A stretch of 64,000 bases of DNA from Helicobacter_F equorum (GCF_042649585.1 NZ_JBHRZM010000001.1:124001-188000), one strand, 5' to 3'. Shown: positions 17,343 to 26,044, counted from the first letter of the stretch. Notes: generated by a model from the sequence alone, not told the origin. Numbers and translations: made by a program.

Positions 17343-18805
17343 AAAACACCACCTTGCGCTTTATTTGCTGCTTGTATAATAGCTTTGGCTTTGTTGAGCG
17401 TTTCTAAAAATTCACTTTTTGGATCGCTATCAATGACAATTCCTGCTCCAGATCGTATACATACCTCATCATCTTTTTTGTATATGAGGCGTATCGCGAT
17501 ACATGTATCCATATTGCCTGAAAAATCCAAATACCCAATGGCTCCACCATAGATTCCGCGAGGACTTCCTTCTAACTCAAAGATAATCTCACATGCACGA
17601 ATCTTTGGCGCACCCGATAATGTTCCTGCTGGCAAAACAGCACATATTGCATCAAGGGCATCTTTGCGTTCATCAAGAATTCCGCTTACTATGGAGCTTA
17701 TGTGCATAATGTGAGAATATTTGACTACATCCATATACGATCGCACTTCCACACTGCCTATCTTTGCAACCCTGCCTATGTCATTGCGACCCAAATCCAC
17801 AAGCATATTATGTTCACTCAATTCTTTTTCATCTTGCAATAATTCTTCTTGCAATGCCATATCCTCATCTATATTTTTACCTCTAGGACGACTTCCTGCT
17901 AATGGATATGTGCAAAGCTCTTGGTTTAGCAATCTCACAAGCGTTTCTGGCGAAGCTCCAGCTATTTCTATATCATCACTTGCAAAATAAAACATATATG
18001 GCGAGGGATTGCTTGTGCGCAAAACTCTATACACATCAAATAAGCTACCACTTGCACGCGCACGCAATGGATTTGAAAGCACGACTTGGAATATATCACC
18101 TTCATAAATATATTCTTTTGCTTTTTGCACCATAGTGCAAAACTCTTCTTGAGAAAATTTCGCTTGTGGCGGAGTAAGTAAGCAAAATGGCTGAATCTCT
18201 GCTTTTATCCCTCTACGCAAAAGTACTTCTAAGCCTTTGAGATATTCCTTGGCTTTGGCATAGGAATGTGTGAGATTCTCTAGTGCGATATTAGTGATGA
18301 GAAATAGCTTTTGTTGCAAATTATCAAAAGCAATGATCGTATCAAAAAGCATCAAATCCACATCATTACAATTACTTTTGCCAAACAAATGAGAGAGTTT
18401 TGGCTCGACATAGCCAATGTATTCATACGAAAAATAGCCCACAAGTCCTCCCGTAAATGGAGGAAGATTCTCTACTTTTGGGCTTTTATAGTTTTTTAGA
18501 ATCTCTCTAATGGCATCTTGGTGGTTTGCATAACTTACACTAGAGTGATCATATAAATTGCGGATGTGTGTTTTACCTGCATTGCACACAATCTCTAGTT
18601 TGGGATCAAACCCTATAAAGCTATAGCGTCCCCATTGCTTCCTGTCTTCTACGCTTTCGAGTAAAAAGACATGTTTGGATTGTTTTTTGAGAATCCGCAC
18701 TGCTTCTATGGGTGTGATAAAATCCGCATAAATCTCTCTTGCAACTGGCACATATGCATATTCAGTATTTGAAATTTGCTCTATCATTTCCAAACTTGGA
18801 TACAT
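17339..18805 (-). CDS. trpE: Anthranilate synthase component I
   Basis: TrpE turns chorismate and ammonia into anthranilate, the first step of tryptophan synthesis. The 488-residue protein has the N-terminal regulatory part with LLESVEDRKQWGRYSFIG (the LLES motif of the tryptophan feedback pocket) and the chorismate-binding domain from about 220 (YIYEGDIFQVVLSNP, YMFYFASDDIEIAGASPE, YPLAGSRPRGK, AVLPAGTLSGAPKIRA, GAIGYLDFSGNMDTCIAIR, GAGIVIDSDPKSE). I chose ATG 18805, preceded by AAGGAG; the upstream in-frame ATG at 18820 lies before that site. The rest of the pathway is at 54-58 kb. No Trp-codon leader peptide is obvious upstream. Confidence 0.95.
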   Translation of the reverse strand: MYPSLEMIEQISNTEYAYVPVAREIYADFITPIEAVRILKKQSKHVFLLESVEDRKQWGRYSFIGFDPKLEIVCNAGKTHIRNLYDHSSVSYANHQDAIREILKNYKSPKVENLPPFTGGLVGYFSYEYIGYVEPKLSHLFGKSNCNDVDLMLFDTIIAFDNLQQKLFLITNIALENLTHSYAKAKEYLKGLEVLLRRGIKAEIQPFCLLTPPQAKFSQEEFCTMVQKAKEYIYEGDIFQVVLSNPLRARASGSLFDVYRVLRTSNPSPYMFYFASDDIEIAGASPETLVRLLNQELCTYPLAGSRPRGKNIDEDMALQEELLQDEKELSEHNMLVDLGRNDIGRVAKIGSVEVRSYMDVVKYSHIMHISSIVSGILDERKDALDAICAVLPAGTLSGAPKIRACEIIFELEGSPRGIYGGAIGYLDFSGNMDTCIAIRLIYKKDDEVCIRSGAGIVIDSDPKSEFLETLNKAKAIIQAANKAQGGVL

Positions 18806-18820
18806 TTGTTCTCCTTGCAT

Positions 18821-18991
18821 GCATTACTCTTTGTGTAGGTTTCATTACATTGTTTCTCAAAGTATGTAAATCCCACACGACATTTAGGGATACAATCTTA
18901 TAAAGAATTCATAATATATAGAAACCACTTTAGGACGTTTAGCTTTGTGCGGATTGTAGCAAAGAAATCCTTATGGAGTTTAGAAGTGCAG
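18821..18991 (-). other. Leader region of trpE with a decayed gene tail
   Basis: This gap between the glycosyltransferase and trpE holds a third copy of a tail sequence, DFFATIRTKLNV, running to a stop near 18898 (ATIRTK is also the C-terminal word of the two-domain glycosyltransferase at 21138). A TATAAG box near 18900 could serve trpE. No full gene is present. Confidence 0.4.
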
Positions 18992-19044
18992 TTAGGATTG
19001 TTTTTTAGCACCCAAATATCGCATAAACCACAATCGCAATTTCT
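18943..19044. repeat. 3' module repeat, copy 1 (other copy 20059..20159)
   Basis: About 100 bp, nearly identical to 20059..20159. It covers the last codons of each phase-variable glycosyltransferase (KKLRLWF, RYLGAKKQS, stop) and the sequence just after the stop. Differences seen include GCATAAACC against GTATAAACC. Confidence 0.85.
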
Positions 19045-20021
19045 TTGGAAATCCATAGATTCTAGGAAAGTGATAACAAAAGTTTTTGTGTTTAGAGGAC
19101 ATATATTTGCGCATTGGTGCAATGTCTTGTTTGCTAAATCCAAGATCTTTTGTATAACCAATAAATCCTAGGCTTTTCATCATGTCTTTAGCATAGAAAG
19201 CACAATTTTGCCTATAAAACTCTTTAAATTCTGGATTTTCTTCTGTATCATGCAAGGTGCTAAAATAACAAAGTGTTATAAAGTAACTATAGACTGACTT
19301 GATGCGCTTAGCCCTTGTGAAACTTCCACGTATGATAGAATCTGGCGAGAGGACATAATTATAATATGGTGTATCACTGATATAAATATGCTTACATTTC
19401 ATAGTAAGGGTGGTGCAAAATGCTATGTCTTCATAAAAAATATGTGGAATAAAGCTTATATGATTATCAAAAATGAGACTACTTTTTGCAACAAATGCCC
19501 AAGTTGTGGCTATAGGAATATGAGTCTTAGCACGAATAATTTCTAGTGGTGTATATACACCCACAAGTTCTTTTGCAAACACTCGGTAATTATATTCTTT
19601 TGGCTCTCTACTACTAGGATTTACTATCATAATCTTACTAAATGATACGAGCTCGACATTATGTTGTCTACAAATATCAGCACATGTTTGTAACCCATCA
19701 CACTCTATATAATCATCAGAATCTACAAAAACTATATAACTACTATCCCCCCCCCCTTATTGATAACAAGTCATTTTTGACATATGCTAATCCGGCATTT
19801 CTTGCTATAGATTGTCCTGCATTTTGTTGTGTGATAAGCACAAAGCGTGAATCTTTATCACAATACTCTTGTGCGATTTGCCCACTTAAGTCTGTGCTAC
19901 CATCATTAATTAAAATTGCTTTAAAATGTGTGTATGTTTGATTGACAAGAGAATCTAGGCATTGGTGTAAATACGCTTGGACATTATAGATTGGCACGAT
20001 GATATAAAAGAAGGGATTCAT
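18992..20021 (-). CDS. Phase-variable GT2 glycosyltransferase A, frame OFF
   Basis: The first 92 codons (MNPFFYIIVPIYNVQAYL, ILINDGSTDLSG, QQNAGQSIARNAG) are the nucleotide-binding start of a family 2 glycosyltransferase. They run into a tract of ten G and stop one codon later. With nine G the frame continues into DSSYIVFVDSDDYIE, supplying the DSDD (DxD-type) metal site, and stays open to the stop at 18992, giving 342 residues. Frame positions of the two parts agree once one base is removed. The downstream part has IPHIFYEDIAF and ends LGAKKQS. It probably adds a sugar to a cell-surface glycan. It is a near-duplicate of the next gene in its first third. The ATG is 40-odd bases after a tail remnant of the upstream gene. 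Confidence 0.85.
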
Positions 20022-20081
20022 TGTGTGTCCTTTAAGCCATTTTGGCAGTGTTTTGCTTTTGTGCGGATTGTAGCAAAGAAA
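19689..20081. repeat. 5' module repeat, copy 1 (other copy 20809..21200)
   Basis: About 390 bp nearly identical to 20809..21200 at a constant offset of 1120 bp. It spans the end of the preceding reading frame (LKD-Q, stop), the start codon, the first 92 codons, the poly-G tract and about 19 codons after it. Visible differences are few, for example codons for QSI against LSL. Confidence 0.9.
19747..19756 (-). repeat. Poly-G contingency tract (G10) in glycosyltransferase A
   Basis: Ten C on the plus strand, hence ten G in the coding strand. Nine or twelve G restore the frame; ten gives the stop TAG directly after GGA. Slipped-strand mispairing at such tracts is the established phase-variation mechanism of Helicobacter and Campylobacter. 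Confidence 0.95.
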
Positions 20082-20159
20082 TCCTTATGGAGTTTAGAAG
20101 TGCAGTTAGGATTGTTTTTTAGCACCCAAATATCGTATAAACCACAATCGCAATTTCTT
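20059..20159. repeat. 3' module repeat, copy 2
   Basis: Partner of 18943..19044. It overlaps the outer edge of the 5' module repeat at 20059..20081, so the two modules meet at the motif TTGTGCGGATTGTAGCAA; this marks the junction of the duplicated unit. Confidence 0.85.
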
Positions 20160-21141
20160 CATATGTCTATAGATTCCACCTAGAAACTCATAGATTCTAG
20201 GAAAGTGGTAGTAGAATCTACATTTTTTATCCATAAGTGGGTAAAGCGTCATTAAGTCGGATTTATTAAATCGTAATTCTTTTGTGTAGCCATATTTTTG
20301 TAATCCTCTTAGTGTTTCTCTGAGAAAAACGGAAGCACAATACCATAGGTAGTCCCTCTGTATTTCATATTGTGCATCATTACTAAGCTCATAAAATCGT
20401 TTTGCTATTATAAAATAACTATATACTCCATCACAAAATCTAATTTTTGTTTTTGTATTCATAATAGAACCTTGCCTTGACATACGATAATGATATATCG
20501 GAATGTCTGCAATATATGCATGCTGTGTAAGCGTTAGGAGGTAGCTAACAAACAAATCATCCTCGTGATAGATGTATGGCTCAAACATATGTGCTGTATG
20601 AAATAAAAAATCACATTTATACATAAAAAGCCAAACCGCATATACGCGAATATGTGGATATTGCTGCAAGATATCTGTGTAATTGAATGTTTTGTTTTCG
20701 TCATTTGTTGGGAAAAAGATTTCATCACGCAGTGTTGCATCAAAATATGCTCTATTACAAATAATTGTATCAAGAGATGAATGTGTGGAAATAATTGCAG
20801 TAAGATATTGTAACCCATCACACTCTATATAATCATCAGAATCTACAAAAACTATATAACTACTATCCCCCCCCCCTTATTGATAACAAGTCATTTTTGA
20901 CATATGCTAATCCGGCATTTCTTGCCAGTGATAATCCTGCATTTTGTTGTGTGATAAGCACAAAGCGTGAATCTTTATCACAATACTCTTGTGCGATTTG
21001 CCCACTTAAGTCTGTGCTACCATCATTAATTAAAATTGCTTTAAAATGTGTGTATGTTTGATTGACAAGAGAATCTAAGCATTGGTGTAAATACGCTTGG
21101 ACATTATAGATTGGCACGATGATATAAAAGAAGGGATTCAT
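20106..21141 (-). CDS. Phase-variable GT2 glycosyltransferase B, frame OFF
   Basis: The same plan as glycosyltransferase A: 92 codons almost identical to it, a ten-G tract, then an immediate stop. Removing one G joins them to DSSYIVFVDSDDYIECDGLQ and a frame open to the stop at 20106, 344 residues in total. The middle differs from A (for example YLTAIISTHSSLD, IYHEDDLFVSYLLTL), while the end RLWFIRYLGAKKQS is again shared. IYHEDD resembles the late acidic motif of GT2 enzymes. The ATG overlaps the stop of the upstream two-domain glycosyltransferase (AATGA), so translation is coupled. The acceptor and donor sugars are unknown; the differing middle suggests a different specificity from A. Confidence 0.85.
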
Positions 21142-21200
21142 TGTGGGTCCTTTAAGCCATTTTGGCAGTGTTTTGCTTTTGTGCGGATTGTAGCAAGATA
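20809..21200. repeat. 5' module repeat, copy 2
   Basis: Partner of 19689..20081, including the C-terminal codons of the upstream gene (IRTKAKHCQNGLKDPQ), the start of glycosyltransferase B and its poly-G tract. Confidence 0.9.
20867..20876 (-). repeat. Poly-G contingency tract (G10) in glycosyltransferase B
   Basis: Ten G in the coding strand. The upstream and downstream frames agree only with nine (or twelve) G. It is in the same OFF state as the tract in glycosyltransferase A. Confidence 0.95.
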
Positions 21201-22727
21201 GATTTGATGATTAGATTCTAACATATCACGCGCGTTTTCTTCATGATAGAGATGATATGCAATACCAGCAAATTTTAAACGCCTCAAAACTCCACCATTA
21301 AATAAAAATCGTGCTACAAACTCACTATCCTCGCGTCCCCACCCAATAAAATCTTGATTAAATCCATTGATCGCCTCACAATCGCGTTTATAAAAGCTCA
21401 TATTGCATGAGCGAACACCTTTTATCATTTCTTTTTTATTAAAAACTTTTTTAGTTAATTTAGAGGCAATATATATAGATTTTGCAAAAAGATCTATACG
21501 CCTAGCTTTGAAATCACTACTTTTAAAAGCAATCTTATAATCCATAGAATCTAAAATTTCTTGTGTTTTATTTGATGTTAAAACAACTCTTGATCCTTGA
21601 AGAAGTGAGCCTAATTTTGCATATTTTAGATGATCTGATATAAAATTAGATTCTAATATCATATCACCATCTATGATAACAATATACTCACAAATAGCAG
21701 CATTTATGGCTTTATTGCGTATTTTACTTACACGAAATCCATCATCTTCTTGCCAAATATGTCTCAATGTACAAGGAAAATTTTTCATATAAGATTCTAT
21801 TAATTCTTTTGTATCCTCTTTGCTTCCATCATCGGCAACAAGCACTTCAGTAGGCAATGTGTGTAGATGTTTTATGGAATCTAGCGCTAAAGCTAAGCGT
21901 TCTTTTTGGTTGTAGGTAGTAATAATAAGTGAAACACTATGCGGTGGGGTTATTTGATTTTCATAAAGTTTCATATATTTAAAAAACACGCCAAGCGCAT
22001 TGCACACGGAAATAATAAAGCCTCTGTATCCATACAAAAACCCTTTTTGTAGCACATAGTTTTTTACAAAACTCCAACCTCCGCGAATGATAGCCTTAAG
22101 CGGACTTGCGATTTTGTGTGTGTGTTGCTCTGCCCATAGACTAGAGTAGCGTTGTAGTTTTTCAAGCAAATGCGTGATGTCTCTAAACGCGTAATGTGTA
22201 AGTCCAGAATCTAGCTTGATAAATCGTGCGTCTTTTGGCACGATGATACTTTCATGCACGACATTATTATTAAAGCACGTATATTCTTTGTGAAAGATTC
22301 GTGTTACAAAATCTGGATACCAACCGCAAGCCTTTATCCATTTGCCATTATAGAGATTTTTGCGTGGTAGCGCAAAGAGTGTATTTGGCGTTGGCAGATT
22401 ATCTTTGGAAAAAAGTTGTGTGAGAAGTGCTAATGTGTTAGATTCTAACACTTCATCAGAATCTATACTAAAAATCCACGCATTGCTTGTGTGGCTTACT
22501 GCAAGATTTTTTAAAGCACCAAACCCGATAAATTCGCTTGTGTAGATTTTTAGATTCTGATAAGAGGCTTGAAAATCTTGTGCTATTTGTAGTGTAGTAT
22601 CACTGCTATCATTATCAAGAAGAATAATTTCATCAAAGCTTTGCAAAGAATCTAAACATTTTTTTAATGTCGTTTGAGCATTTTTGACAAGAATCGTAAC
22701 ACTAATAGGAAGTTTTGGTTGTGTCAT
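21138..22727 (-). CDS. Two-domain GT2 glycosyltransferase (LPS/LOS type)
   Basis: A 529-residue protein with two GT-A domains. The first (about 8-240) has ISVTILVKNAQTTLKKCLDS, EIILLDNDSSD and FSIDSDEVLE, like WaaE/LgtF-type core glucosyltransferases. The second (about 265-515) has VSLIITTYNQKERLALALDS, VLVADDGSKEDT, IDGDMILE and the GWGREDSEFVARFL motif of galactosyltransferase-like enzymes. The overall plan resembles the two-domain LgtF of Campylobacter jejuni lipooligosaccharide; the assignment is by architecture only. AAAGG precedes the ATG. It contains no long homopolymer, so it is probably always expressed. It heads the run with the two switchable glycosyltransferases. Confidence 0.85.
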   Translation of the reverse strand: MTQPKLPISVTILVKNAQTTLKKCLDSLQSFDEIILLDNDSSDTTLQIAQDFQASYQNLKIYTSEFIGFGALKNLAVSHTSNAWIFSIDSDEVLESNTLALLTQLFSKDNLPTPNTLFALPRKNLYNGKWIKACGWYPDFVTRIFHKEYTCFNNNVVHESIIVPKDARFIKLDSGLTHYAFRDITHLLEKLQRYSSLWAEQHTHKIASPLKAIIRGGWSFVKNYVLQKGFLYGYRGFIISVCNALGVFFKYMKLYENQITPPHSVSLIITTYNQKERLALALDSIKHLHTLPTEVLVADDGSKEDTKELIESYMKNFPCTLRHIWQEDDGFRVSKIRNKAINAAICEYIVIIDGDMILESNFISDHLKYAKLGSLLQGSRVVLTSNKTQEILDSMDYKIAFKSSDFKARRIDLFAKSIYIASKLTKKVFNKKEMIKGVRSCNMSFYKRDCEAINGFNQDFIGWGREDSEFVARFLFNGGVLRRLKFAGIAYHLYHEENARDMLESNHQIYLATIRTKAKHCQNGLKDPQ

Positions 22728-22939
22728 AGAAGTGCCTTTATATATGGTGCTTTTTAAAAAATTTTATCATAAGTTTTCTTAGTATTATTAAGATGAGTAT
22801 TCTTGGTGGCACAAGTATCACTTTGTGTAAAAATGAAAATACACATTGCCAAGTTTAAGGCATTTATAGTTTTTTATGGAGCTTTTTTGGTTTTTGGGTT
22901 AGAATGAAAAATTATATTCTAGTTTTAAAGGAGTGAGAT
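22728..22939. other. Divergent intergenic region, glycosyltransferase operon / dctP
   Basis: No gene. It must hold promoters in both directions: an A/T-rich stretch with TATGATAAAAT toward the glycosyltransferase and TTATATT close to dctP. AAAGGAG lies before the dctP start. Confidence 0.4.
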
Positions 22940-23965
22940 ATGAAGAGAATATTAGCCTTATTGATGAGTGTTGGCATCATAGGGTTTTTTGTAGCATGTG
23001 GAGATTCTAAAACAGAATCTAATAATGGCGAGAAAGTATATACGATTAAGTTTGCACATGTGGTAAGTGCAGGTAGCCCAAAGGGTAAAGCAGCAGATTT
23101 GTTTGCTAAGAGAGCAGAGGAGTTAAGCAATGGCAAGATTAAGGTTGAAGTATTCCCTTCTGCACAGCTTGTTGATGATGACAAAGTGTTTCAAGAGCTT
23201 AAACGCAACAATATCCAAATGGCAGCGCCAAGCTTTTCGAAATTTACCCCTATTGTGAAAGAATTTAATCTCTGGGATGTACCATTTATTTTTCGCGACA
23301 ATGAGCATTTGCATAATGTGATGGATGGTGAAGTAGGACAGATTCTCAAAGACAAAATAGCTCAAAAAGGGTTTATTGCACTAGATTATTGGGATGCTGG
23401 GTTTAAGCAATTTAGCACAAACAAAAATCCTATCATTTTGCCAAGCGATGCCAAAGGGCAAAAAATCCGCATTATGAGCTCTAAAGTGCTTGAAGAGCAA
23501 ATGAAAGCTATTGGTGCAAATCCACAAAATATCAATTTTGGCGAGGTGTATTCGGCATTGCAAACAGGCGTGGTTGATGGTGCAGAAAATCCACTTTCAA
23601 ACCTCTATAATTCTAGATTCTATGAGGTGCAAAAATCGGTTACTATGACTAATCACGGATATTTGGGATATCTTGTGATTGTGAGTGAAAAATTTTGGAA
23701 TGAGTTGCCAGAGGATCTTAAGGCTGTGGTAAAACAAGCGCTTGATGAAGCTACAAAGTTTGAGCGTGAAGAAAGTGCACGTGATGAGGCAGTGCTTTTG
23801 GCAAATCTACAAAAATACGCACAAGATAATGCAGATAAATTCACGATCTACACGCTTGATGATGATCAGAAAAAACAATGGCAAGAAGTGATGGTGGCTA
23901 TTTATCCGAAGTTTTATGATCTTATCGGAGAAGATTTGATCCAAAAGACGCTCGAGACAAAATAA
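22940..23965 (+). CDS. dctP: TRAP transporter substrate-binding protein DctP
   Basis: An extracytoplasmic solute receptor of 341 residues for a TRAP transporter of dicarboxylates or other organic acids. The N-terminus is a lipoprotein-like signal (IGFFVAC then GDS, lipobox Cys20). Family motifs are IKFAHVVSAGSPKGKAA, GKIKVEVFPSAQL, GQKIRIMSSKVLEEQ (the carboxylate-binding Arg region), NFGEVYSALQTGVVDGAENP and FWNELPEDL. AAAGGAGTGAGAT precedes the ATG. It is followed by dctQ and dctM. The substrate cannot be told from sequence; C4-dicarboxylates are the commonest. Confidence 0.94.
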   Translation: MKRILALLMSVGIIGFFVACGDSKTESNNGEKVYTIKFAHVVSAGSPKGKAADLFAKRAEELSNGKIKVEVFPSAQLVDDDKVFQELKRNNIQMAAPSFSKFTPIVKEFNLWDVPFIFRDNEHLHNVMDGEVGQILKDKIAQKGFIALDYWDAGFKQFSTNKNPIILPSDAKGQKIRIMSSKVLEEQMKAIGANPQNINFGEVYSALQTGVVDGAENPLSNLYNSRFYEVQKSVTMTNHGYLGYLVIVSEKFWNELPEDLKAVVKQALDEATKFEREESARDEAVLLANLQKYAQDNADKFTIYTLDDDQKKQWQEVMVAIYPKFYDLIGEDLIQKTLETK

Positions 23966-23977
23966 TAAGGTTTTTGT

Positions 23978-24598
23978 TTGAAGTCGTTTTTGCTTTTATT
24001 GCAAAAGCCCTTTAAATGGGCACATTTAAGTCCGAGTGTCAATAGAGTTTTTAAGATTTTAGATACCATTATTGTAGGGATTAATAAGAATATTGCAGTT
24101 TTTGGGCTAGTAGCTGGTGTGTTGATAGTGGCGATTAATGTTTTTACGCGTTTTTTAGCCACTTTTTTCTCCGAGATTCATTCACTAACGTGGGGTGAGG
24201 AAGTTTCGACATATTGCTTTATCTGGAGTGCGCTTTTTGGAGCGGCGTATGGATTTCGTAAGGGAGTGCATATATCGGTGATGATTCTTGTTGAGCGTTT
24301 TCCACCTGCGTTGGCAAAGGCTTGTGTGATTATTTCATATATTCTTAGTGCGTGTTTTTTGGCATTTATGGCGTATGCTGGGTATCTTGTGTGTGAGCTT
24401 AACTATGAGCTTGGGCGTTATTCAGAAGCATTGCATAATGTGCCTTTATGGATATTCCTTATATGTTTGCCTGTGGCATTTTTGGGTGCGACATATCGTG
24501 TGATAGAAAAAATCTATGAGGTGTCATGGATGGAAGCCAAGGATGTAGTAAAAATCACACAAGAAGAAATTATCCACGATAGCGCGATTAAGGAGTAA
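23978..24598 (+). CDS. dctQ: TRAP transporter small membrane subunit DctQ
   Basis: A 206-residue four-helix membrane protein that bridges DctP and DctM. Membrane segments lie at about 38-62, 75-95, 115-140 and 155-175. The conserved WGEEVSTYCFIWSALFGAAYGFRKGVH, quotable as WGEEVSTYCFIW and RKGVHISV, is the DctQ signature. The likely start is TTG at 23978 with AAGG 7 bases upstream. It lies 12 bases after dctP and one base before the dctM start. Confidence 0.92.
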   Translation: MKSFLLLLQKPFKWAHLSPSVNRVFKILDTIIVGINKNIAVFGLVAGVLIVAINVFTRFLATFFSEIHSLTWGEEVSTYCFIWSALFGAAYGFRKGVHISVMILVERFPPALAKACVIISYILSACFLAFMAYAGYLVCELNYELGRYSEALHNVPLWIFLICLPVAFLGATYRVIEKIYEVSWMEAKDVVKITQEEIIHDSAIKE

Positions 24599-24599
24599 T

Positions 24600-25898
24600 G
24601 TGAGTATTGTAGTTTTATTTATCGTCCTTTTTGCATTGATTCTCTTTAGCGTTCCTATTGCTGTGTCTTTAGGGATAAGTGCTATGGTAGCTATGATAGT
24701 ATTTACCTCGCACGATATTACAGGGATTCCAGAAATTTTTATTTCGGCATTTAAACCTACGCTTATGGCTATTCCGATGTTTATCTTGGCGGGTTCGCTT
24801 TTGAGTAAGGGTAGCGCGGCTCAAAGAATCATAGATTTTGCTAAATCAATGGTGGGACATTTACCCGGTGGTCTGCCAATGAGTGCTATTTTGGCTTGTA
24901 TTATCTTTGCTGCTGTGAGTGGTAGCTCACCTGCCACGGTGGTAGCGATTGGTTCGGTGATGTTTTTGGCGATCCAACAAGCAGGATACCCTAAATCTTA
25001 TGCCATAGGAGCTATCACAAGTGCTGGAAGTTTGGGGATTTTGATCCCACCTTCTGTGGTGATGATCGTCTATGGTGTAACGGCAAGCGGACTTAGTGGA
25101 CTTGATGGCAAAGAAATTGTTGTATCTATCGAAGCTTTATTTAAAGCTGGGATTGTGCCTGGTATTTTGATTGGCGTTATGATGATGATTTGGACTTACA
25201 TAGGAGCAAAACGCTTAGGATACAAAGCCACAAAACCTGCACCCCTAAGTGTGCGTGTAAAACATTTTATGCGAGCTTTTTGGGCGTTGCTTATTATTGT
25301 TGTTGTGATTGGTGGGATTTATGGAGGAATCTTTACAGCTACAGAAGCTGCCGCAATAGCGGCGGTGTATGCGTTTATTATTTCTGTCTTTGTGTATAGG
25401 GATTTGAAGCTAAAAGATTTATATAGCGTGTGTTTAGACGCAGCGATTACTACCGCTATGATTTTTGCTATCATTGGATCAGCAGTTGTATTTGCGTATT
25501 TTCTTACAAGTGAGCGCATACCACATCATATCGCCGAATATCTTATCTCTCAAAATATGAGTTGGTGGGTATTTCTTATCGTGGTTAATATCTTGCTTTT
25601 TATTATGGGGCAGTTTATGGAGCCTAGTTCGGTTGTAATGATTATGACTCCGCTTTTGTTGCCCATTGCTGTGTCTTTGGGGATTGATCCTGTGCATTTT
25701 GGAATCATTATGGTGATTAATATGGAAATAGGTATGATAACCCCACCTGTGGGACTTAACCTCTTTGTTACAAGTTCGCTTACAGGTATGGATCTCAAGA
25801 ATGTCGTTGTTTCTATCCTGCCTTGGCTTGGGGTTATGGTCTTTGGACTTGTGCTTGTCGCCTATGTCCCACAAATTTCCTTGTGTCTGGTGGATTAA
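24600..25898 (+). CDS. dctM: TRAP transporter large membrane subunit DctM
   Basis: A 432-residue sodium-coupled permease with about 12 helices, the transport channel of the TRAP system. The family motifs are IPMFILAGSLLSKGSAAQRIIDFA, given in part as IPMFILAGSLL, then SGSSPATVVAIGSVM, GSLGILIPPSVVMIVYG, IFTATEAAAIAAVYAF and GMITPPVGLNLFV. The start is GTG at 24600 with AAGGAG upstream. Its stop overlaps the end of the convergent DUF5989-type gene by 4 bases, so no separate terminator fits between them. Confidence 0.94.
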   Translation: MSIVVLFIVLFALILFSVPIAVSLGISAMVAMIVFTSHDITGIPEIFISAFKPTLMAIPMFILAGSLLSKGSAAQRIIDFAKSMVGHLPGGLPMSAILACIIFAAVSGSSPATVVAIGSVMFLAIQQAGYPKSYAIGAITSAGSLGILIPPSVVMIVYGVTASGLSGLDGKEIVVSIEALFKAGIVPGILIGVMMMIWTYIGAKRLGYKATKPAPLSVRVKHFMRAFWALLIIVVVIGGIYGGIFTATEAAAIAAVYAFIISVFVYRDLKLKDLYSVCLDAAITTAMIFAIIGSAVVFAYFLTSERIPHHIAEYLISQNMSWWVFLIVVNILLFIMGQFMEPSSVVMIMTPLLLPIAVSLGIDPVHFGIIMVINMEIGMITPPVGLNLFVTSSLTGMDLKNVVVSILPWLGVMVFGLVLVAYVPQISLCLVD

Positions 25899-26044
25899 AA
25901 TATCGTATAGATAAATGGTGCTACCGCACTTCCTTGTGATAGCACTATAAGCACTCCTAGAAATACCATCACCAAAATCACAGGGAAAAGCCAAAATTTC
26001 TTTCTTGCTTTCAAAAATTGCCAAAGTTCCTTAATAATACTCAT
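25895..26044 (-). CDS. DUF5989-type small membrane protein
   Basis: A 49-residue protein too short for usual gene finders: MSIIKELWQFLKARKKFWL, one hydrophobic helix (PVILVMVFLGVLIVL), then SQGSAVAPFIYTIF. The ELWQFL..RKKFWL lead, the single helix and the SAVAPFIYT end match the DUF5989 family, which regularly sits next to SxtJ-family proteins and NodU-type carbamoyltransferases. AGGAGCGATACA precedes the ATG. It ends the carbamoyltransferase operon 10 bases after the SxtJ-like gene. Its function is not known. Confidence 0.85.
   Translation of the reverse strand: MSIIKELWQFLKARKKFWLFPVILVMVFLGVLIVLSQGSAVAPFIYTIF

Noticed and set aside
18806..18900. Trp attenuator before trpE
   Set aside because: The only short leader frame has no tandem Trp codons and no clear terminator hairpin was seen.
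18898..19161. An 87-codon frame after glycosyltransferase A as a separate gene
   Set aside because: It overlaps the end of the glycosyltransferase and is made of a copied tail of the upstream gene; no start signal.
25479..26024. A 181-codon minus-strand frame opposite dctM
   Set aside because: It is antisense to a well-supported TRAP permease, has a composition rich in His/Asn and Lys, and no family motif; it is a shadow frame.
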